Assembly (NCBI GenBank): GCA_035307785.1
Contig: DATGHS010000537.1
Location: 1 to 8,447, forward strand
Source of the DNA: DATGHS01 sp035307785
Lineage (GTDB): Bacteria; Planctomycetota; Planctomycetia; Gemmatales; Gemmataceae
DNA: 8,447 nt
Direction: 5' to 3'
The position numbers and the translations under genes were made by a program. Each line of letters starts with the position of its first letter. Position 1 is the stretch's first letter. This document shows, piece after piece, positions 4,696 to 8,447 of this stretch. The notes beneath the pieces were generated by a model. It was not told the origin of the DNA, did not search any database, and was given only the letters and a program-made list of their open reading frames with translations.

Positions 4696-6357
4696 CTAGG
4701 CAGCATTCAACACTCGGGCGCGAAGCAAATGAAAGCCGGCACGGCCGTACATTTGGCGTTTAATTGCCTTGAGCCGGTTATTGGCGCCCTCGACCGGTCC
4801 ATTACTCCATTTCTCGTTTAGCCCCGCGGCCACAGCCACCTCGTCGTGACGCAAGCTCCGAGCAAAGCCACGCATCTCCGCGGACGGTGATCGCTCCGCC
4901 TTATGTAACCAATCCGCTAACGGCTGCTTTAGGCTTTTGCGCGTCATGGCCGCAAACTCATCGGTTAAATCCAAAACCTGGCTTAATTCAGCGCTGAAGC
5001 CGCGGATGGCTTGTAGCTGATTCTGCTCCGCGGAGTCGCGCTCTTCGGGCCGACGAATAAGGGAGAATGCCAGAGCACGTGCCGAAGGCGGGCTCGGCTT
5101 GGCATTTTGGTTCTGGTCGGCTTGCCGTGGCTTACCCAACAATAGTAGCCGGCGCCGCACAAATCGGCGGACCGCATGATAGGAAACCTGATGACCTTGC
5201 CGGGTCAGTTCTCGGTGCAGTTCCGCCGCGTTGCGGCAACCTTCTTGTAGGCGTAAATCCACGGCTGCACGAAAGCCGTCGAGTCGCACCGGAGTGCTCC
5301 GACCGGAATGCCAGTTCGGACATCGTTCTTCGCGCACGTACCTCCTTACGGTCTCGCGGCTCATGCCCATGATTTGGGCGATGCGTTGGATCGCATGGCC
5401 TTCCTCATGCATTTGCCGAACCTGTTCAAAGCGCTTAACGCGGTGGGCCCGCCGGGTCTGCTGCGCTTGCTGCCGTTGGGACAGGGGCGCTTCCTCGGAC
5501 TCCAAAGGTGAAGCGTCGGCTTCATTTTCATCCGTGGGGCTGAGTGGTGTGTCGGCCGGTGCCGGTAAAAGTTTGGCCAAAACGTCCTTGATGCCACCGG
5601 CGTAGCGCTGAAAAACCCGCTCGGCAGACTCGCGCAAATTCTTCAGCAAGTGCCAGCGGTCGGCCACCTGTTTTGCTTGTGGGGCAGCAGCGCTGGCGGC
5701 CTGGGCAATGGTTCCAGAACGATCACGGCTGATAATTTCAATCTGGGGGTGCTGCTTGAGCCAGGATTGCAGCGTCTGGCTTTCATGGTCCGGAAGCAAA
5801 TCGACTACCTTGCTGCGCTCCAAATCGACGAGGATGGTCCCGTAACGCTTGCCTTTGCGCCATGCCCATTCATCAATCCCGACAATTTGGGGTAACGGCG
5901 CTTGTGGCACTGGATATTGTTTGACCCGTCGCAGCAATGTATCCGCACTGGTCGGCATGGCCAGATTTCTGGCGAGGCGCGAACCAGCTTCACCGCCGAG
6001 TGCCATACCAATTCGGCTATGAGTCTGTGAGAGCCGAAGTGTGCTTCGGGCATAAAGTTTGGCCACCTGCGGTAATCGTTCTACGAAAATCTTTTGTGCG
6101 CAGCTTGCAGTCGAGCAGAAGAACCGCCGCGCCTGCAGCCTCACGGCGACGGTTCTACCCTGCCACGGCAAATCCGCGAGTTTCCGTTGATAGCGACTAT
6201 GCACTCGTTGTGATGGGTGGCCGCAAGTCGGACATGCCGCTGTTGCGCTGGTCGCTCGAACTACTAACGTCGCCGATTCGGGTGCGACGACAATGTGTTC
6301 GATCTCCAGTTCCGAATTGGCGGGCAGTAGCCCGAGTTCCGCAACAAGGGAGGTCAT
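4696..6357 (-). CDS. ISL3-family transposase
   Basis: A 553-residue DDE transposase of the ISL3 family. An N-terminal zinc finger (Cys42-Pro-Thr-Cys45 with Cys81 and Cys86) is followed by the family signature HSRYQRKLADLPWQG (residues 53-67). The catalytic core has Asp162 (GIDEWAWRKG), Asp212 (SRDRSG) and Glu523 (WSNGPVEGANNRLK). WHLLKNL (235-241) and KRQMYGRAGF (533-542) are also typical. Between the second Asp and the Glu there is a long insertion with a Pro/Glu-rich linker (about 264-295) and two helix-turn-helix segments (about 319-342 and 375-402), as in the longer ISL3 members. The full length suggests an intact protein. The ATG at 6357 matches the usual family N terminus, though the ribosome site (GGTGGAGA directly before it) is poor. 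The stop is 43 bases from the left repeat. Confidence 0.95.
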   Translation of the reverse strand: MTSLVAELGLLPANSELEIEHIVVAPESATLVVRATSATAACPTCGHPSQRVHSRYQRKLADLPWQGRTVAVRLQARRFFCSTASCAQKIFVERLPQVAKLYARSTLRLSQTHSRIGMALGGEAGSRLARNLAMPTSADTLLRRVKQYPVPQAPLPQIVGIDEWAWRKGKRYGTILVDLERSKVVDLLPDHESQTLQSWLKQHPQIEIISRDRSGTIAQAASAAAPQAKQVADRWHLLKNLRESAERVFQRYAGGIKDVLAKLLPAPADTPLSPTDENEADASPLESEEAPLSQRQQAQQTRRAHRVKRFEQVRQMHEEGHAIQRIAQIMGMSRETVRRYVREERCPNWHSGRSTPVRLDGFRAAVDLRLQEGCRNAAELHRELTRQGHQVSYHAVRRFVRRRLLLLGKPRQADQNQNAKPSPPSARALAFSLIRRPEERDSAEQNQLQAIRGFSAELSQVLDLTDEFAAMTRKSLKQPLADWLHKAERSPSAEMRGFARSLRHDEVAVAAGLNEKWSNGPVEGANNRLKAIKRQMYGRAGFHLLRARVLNAA

Positions 6358-6454
6358 TCTCCACCGATGGCAGTTCCATTACAGGGTGTTCAGCTCCTGC
6401 CATCGTAGAGCATGCGAGGATTTTCAGCTGCGCCAACTCATGGCCGCCGGGCCG

Positions 6455-6484
6455 CTTCACCAAAATTGCGGAAGATCCGGTTTT
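6455..6484 (-). repeat. ISL3 terminal inverted repeat, right
   Basis: Partner of 4624-4653, upstream of the transposase start. Similarity to the left side continues outward in pieces (GGGCGC and CTGTCA at about 6488-6502), so the true tip could lie further out than 6478. The rest of 6485-6560 shows no gene and no clear terminator for the WD40 gene. Confidence 0.85.
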
Positions 6485-6560
6485 AAAGCGCCCAATGACA
6501 GCCCACGGAATTAGGAAACCGCGACAACGCCTTTTCTCTCGCAACTACGGATCGCCAGCA

Positions 6561-7580
6561 CTACGGCTTAGTCAAATCAATAATCACGACATCCCCAGAC
6601 TCGCAAGCCACAGCGAGCCTTTTTAGATCTGGTGAAATAGCCAGATCAATTGCCTGGCGTTTATCGCACTCGTATTTTCGAATCGCCTTACTGTGCTTAA
6701 GGTCCCACCGAATAACCGCACCCGTTGTATCCGCAGTAAATAACGTCTCGTTGTCCATGAATAGCATTCCACCGGGGAATCCCTTGTGTCCTATTAATTG
6801 GCCGACAATGGACCGTTTGTCGAAATCCCAAAGATGAACCGCGCGGTCATTCGCAAAGCAAATGGCAAGCAGCTTACCATCAGGCGATGCCAATGCGCGG
6901 TTCAGAATGCCGTTTCCGACCTTAAAATCTTCGGCACCCCTGGCTTCCGAAGTACTCCAAATTAGAATGTGGGAATTATCATATGCGACGATGACAGTCT
7001 TGTTGTCCGGCGCGAACTGGACCGATTGCACAAAAACCCCGGCGTACTGGCACTTTATTGTTCCCTTCATTTTGCCATTTCTAGAGTCAAGCACCAATAC
7101 GTCCATATTCAGATTGCCGACTGCCAAATCCCTACCAGAAGAGGAAATGGCTAAATCGTTAAAGCATGATGGTGGATCCAATCTCAATTGCCACGACGGT
7201 TTTTCCAGTGACATGTCCCACGCCTGCAGAGTCCGTTGCGACGAAAAGAAAACGGCTTTTTCTTTCCGGGATCGTGCGATCCAGAAGAGCTCGTCGAACG
7301 GCTTGCCATTTGAAACCTGCAATTGCTTGCTCGTTTTGCCTGTAGCGACGTCCCAGGCACGTAGGGCCCCGTCAGCGCAACCCGTGATTACAACGTCACC
7401 ATCACAGTAAACAATCGCATTTACCGCCCGACTATGTTTAAGGCGTGTAAGCACGGCTGGGTCATCGCTTCCGCCGGTCGGCTCGCAGCGGGCAATGACT
7501 ACAAGTGCGGTGTTGGCAATCAACACTGCAGGAAATACCCACGGCATTCTTAGAGGCACGGGCGTTGCTAATAGCTTCAT
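6561..7580 (-). CDS. WD40-repeat beta-propeller protein with N-terminal signal/anchor
   Basis: A 339-residue protein. A basic-hydrophobic N terminus (about residues 12-30, MPWVFPAVLIANTALVVIA) looks like a signal peptide or membrane anchor; the following Arg-Cys is not a standard lipobox. The rest forms seven WD40-like blades: about 48-86 (ALRAWD), 95-130 (LQAWD), 140-175 (VLVLD), 182-215 (ILIW), 226-260 (VHLWD), 264-300 (IRWD) and 306-337 (VVIID). Seven blades make a closed propeller and the protein ends right after the last, so it looks complete. WD40 proteins act as binding scaffolds; no enzymatic residues are evident and the partner is unknown. It starts 24 bp downstream of the RHS gene on the same strand with a weak AAGG about 11 bases before the ATG, suggesting one transcript. 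Met12 is an alternative start. The ISL3 element lies just after its stop. Confidence 0.85.
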   Translation of the reverse strand: MKLLATPVPLRMPWVFPAVLIANTALVVIARCEPTGGSDDPAVLTRLKHSRAVNAIVYCDGDVVITGCADGALRAWDVATGKTSKQLQVSNGKPFDELFWIARSRKEKAVFFSSQRTLQAWDMSLEKPSWQLRLDPPSCFNDLAISSSGRDLAVGNLNMDVLVLDSRNGKMKGTIKCQYAGVFVQSVQFAPDNKTVIVAYDNSHILIWSTSEARGAEDFKVGNGILNRALASPDGKLLAICFANDRAVHLWDFDKRSIVGQLIGHKGFPGGMLFMDNETLFTADTTGAVIRWDLKHSKAIRKYECDKRQAIDLAISPDLKRLAVACESGDVVIIDLTKP

Positions 7581-7604
7581 TTGAAGTTACCTTTTGGAAG
7601 TCTC

Positions 7605-8447
7605 CTACTTCGGCCTGTCAATCGTTGGAAACGGAATCTGAGACACAATAAGCGCCGAAGACATCAACTGGTACGCATACGGATCCAACGCAGGGTTTGC
7701 CTTCACTATTGAATTCAATATAACTTGGGCTCTCCACGACGCCTCAGGATCGCCACTGTTTAAAGCTTTGGCCAACAGTGGGTAGGCGTAAAGCGGATCC
7801 AACATCGCCCAGTTTAAAGCTACCCATGATACTCGCTCCCTAACTCGATAATCCTTGTCGCCAAGTTTCCCAATCGCGCTTTTGAGAATTGAGTGACTGC
7901 CGAAATAAGCACCTACCTGACTAAGCACGGAGGCTTTATGCCACAAGACCAACTGCTTTTGGATAATCGCCCGCGCGAGCGCCGCGTATGAATTGTAGGC
8001 GGCCTGTAACGCAGGAAAATCCGCAGGTGGCGTATACTTTAGGATCTCGACGAGGGTGTCGACCTCCGCCGGCGTCATGGCCCGCCCGCTGGCTTCAATT
8101 CCCCTTAGCGTTGAGTTGTTTATGCCATAAGATACAAGTGTCCAGTTGTTATCTGGCACCATCACTTTATCGATCTCTTGATATCCGCTGGGATCGACCC
8201 CATCAGTTAACGCATTGCCCATCGCGCGGTACAAGTTCGCATCCCCCATCGCAAAGCCGCCGGGATCACGGCTAATCCAGCTTCCCGTTGCGGGATTGTA
8301 CCAGCGGGCATCGTGGTAATCGAGGCCAGTCGTCGAGTCGCGCTTGGCGCCCTCGAACATATACGCATCTGCGTTCGTGCCCAACGTGTTCGTCAGCACC
8401 TTGCCAAAGCCGTCGTACGTCACGCTGCCCAACGATGTCCCCGTCGA
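7605..8447 (-). CDS. RHS-repeat protein, C-terminal end (partial at right edge)
   Basis: The frame is open to the window edge, so the N-terminal part, presumably a long YD-repeat shell, is missing. The visible 280 residues begin with the RHS-associated core: VTYDGFGKVL, GLDYHDARWYNPATGSWISR, DPGGFAMGDANLYRAMGN, ending DGVDPSGY near base 8183. In this family the core closes a beta-cage, and the variable tail after DPxG is often a cleaved toxin. Here the tail is about 190 residues, mostly helical. A part at about 8432-8447-relative residues 165-246 (YRVRERVSWVALNWAML, EASWRAQVILNSIVKA) resembles HEAT-like repeats. I see no nuclease, deaminase or ADP-ribosyltransferase motif. Such proteins are usually secreted or on the cell surface. 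The WD40 gene follows after 24 bp. Confidence 0.85.
   Translation of the reverse strand, partial: STGTSLGSVTYDGFGKVLTNTLGTNADAYMFEGAKRDSTTGLDYHDARWYNPATGSWISRDPGGFAMGDANLYRAMGNALTDGVDPSGYQEIDKVMVPDNNWTLVSYGINNSTLRGIEASGRAMTPAEVDTLVEILKYTPPADFPALQAAYNSYAALARAIIQKQLVLWHKASVLSQVGAYFGSHSILKSAIGKLGDKDYRVRERVSWVALNWAMLDPLYAYPLLAKALNSGDPEASWRAQVILNSIVKANPALDPYAYQLMSSALIVSQIPFPTIDRPK

Larger units (their letters stand above)
4624..6484 (-). mobile_element. ISL3-family insertion sequence
   Basis: An element of about 1.85 kb carrying one intact transposase gene and bounded by matching inverted repeats at 4624-4653 and 6455-6484. The bases outside the conventional GG tips continue the inverted symmetry rather than forming an 8-bp direct repeat, so the exact edge and target duplication are unclear. 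It lies between the IS3/IS66/RIT nest and the WD40 gene and may be active. Confidence 0.85.

Noticed and set aside
5937..6626. Plus-strand 229-codon frame across the ISL3 right end
   Set aside because: It is antisense to the transposase N terminus and spans the element border with no domain.
1..8447. CRISPR arrays, tRNA or rRNA genes
   Set aside because: No regularly spaced repeats and no cloverleaf or rRNA-like segments were seen.

Overview
This window is a stack of mobile elements lying next to part of a native Rhs/WD40 locus. Several things point to a bacterium with good Shine-Dalgarno sequences and a genome rich in insertion sequences. An RHS-core protein followed by a seven-bladed WD40 protein, plus IS66, IS3-like and ISL3 elements, fits Planctomycetota or a related environmental phylum. 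That placement is inference; nothing here is a phylogenetic marker. The Rhs/WD40 part reads visibly more AT-rich than the mobile part.

Layout. (a) 1-577 holds the C-terminal half of an IS66-family transposase (tnpC), plus strand. (b) 572-4047 is a complete RIT element (recombinases in trio): three minus-strand tyrosine recombinase genes, ritA-ritB-ritC, chained by ATGA stop/start overlaps and bounded by 35-bp inverted repeats. It sits inside tnpC. Removing it, with one copy of the flanking ACGAAA, joins Val-Gly-Arg to Lys-Asn-Trp in frame. ritB carries one in-frame TGA at codon 55. (c) 4043-4264 is the rest of tnpC, and the IS66 right tip ends at 4290. (d) 4291-4488 is the N-terminal 66 codons of an IS3-type orfA (minus), cut by the IS66. 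(e) 4624-6484 is an ISL3-family element with an intact 553-residue transposase (minus) and imperfect terminal repeats. (f) 6561-7580 is a membrane-anchored or secreted WD40 beta-propeller protein (minus). (g) 7605-8447 is the C-terminal end of an RHS-repeat protein (minus) that runs off the right edge, 24 bp upstream of the WD40 gene and probably in one operon with it.

Order of events inferred: an IS3-like element was hit by IS66, which was then hit by the RIT element.

The most interesting signal is at the RIT ends. The two ends are unequal: the right end carries 26 extra bases after the outer inverted repeat. Joining the ends in silico, as in an excised circle, gives an almost perfect palindrome with 41-bp arms (one mismatch) around an 8-bp centre. 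It contains two mirror-image core sites, each GCATAA-6 bp-TTATGC. The 6-bp spacer of one core, ACGAAA, is exactly the sequence shared with the IS66 target at both junctions; the other core remains intact at 4010-4027. This gives a specific, testable model of where these recombinases cut.
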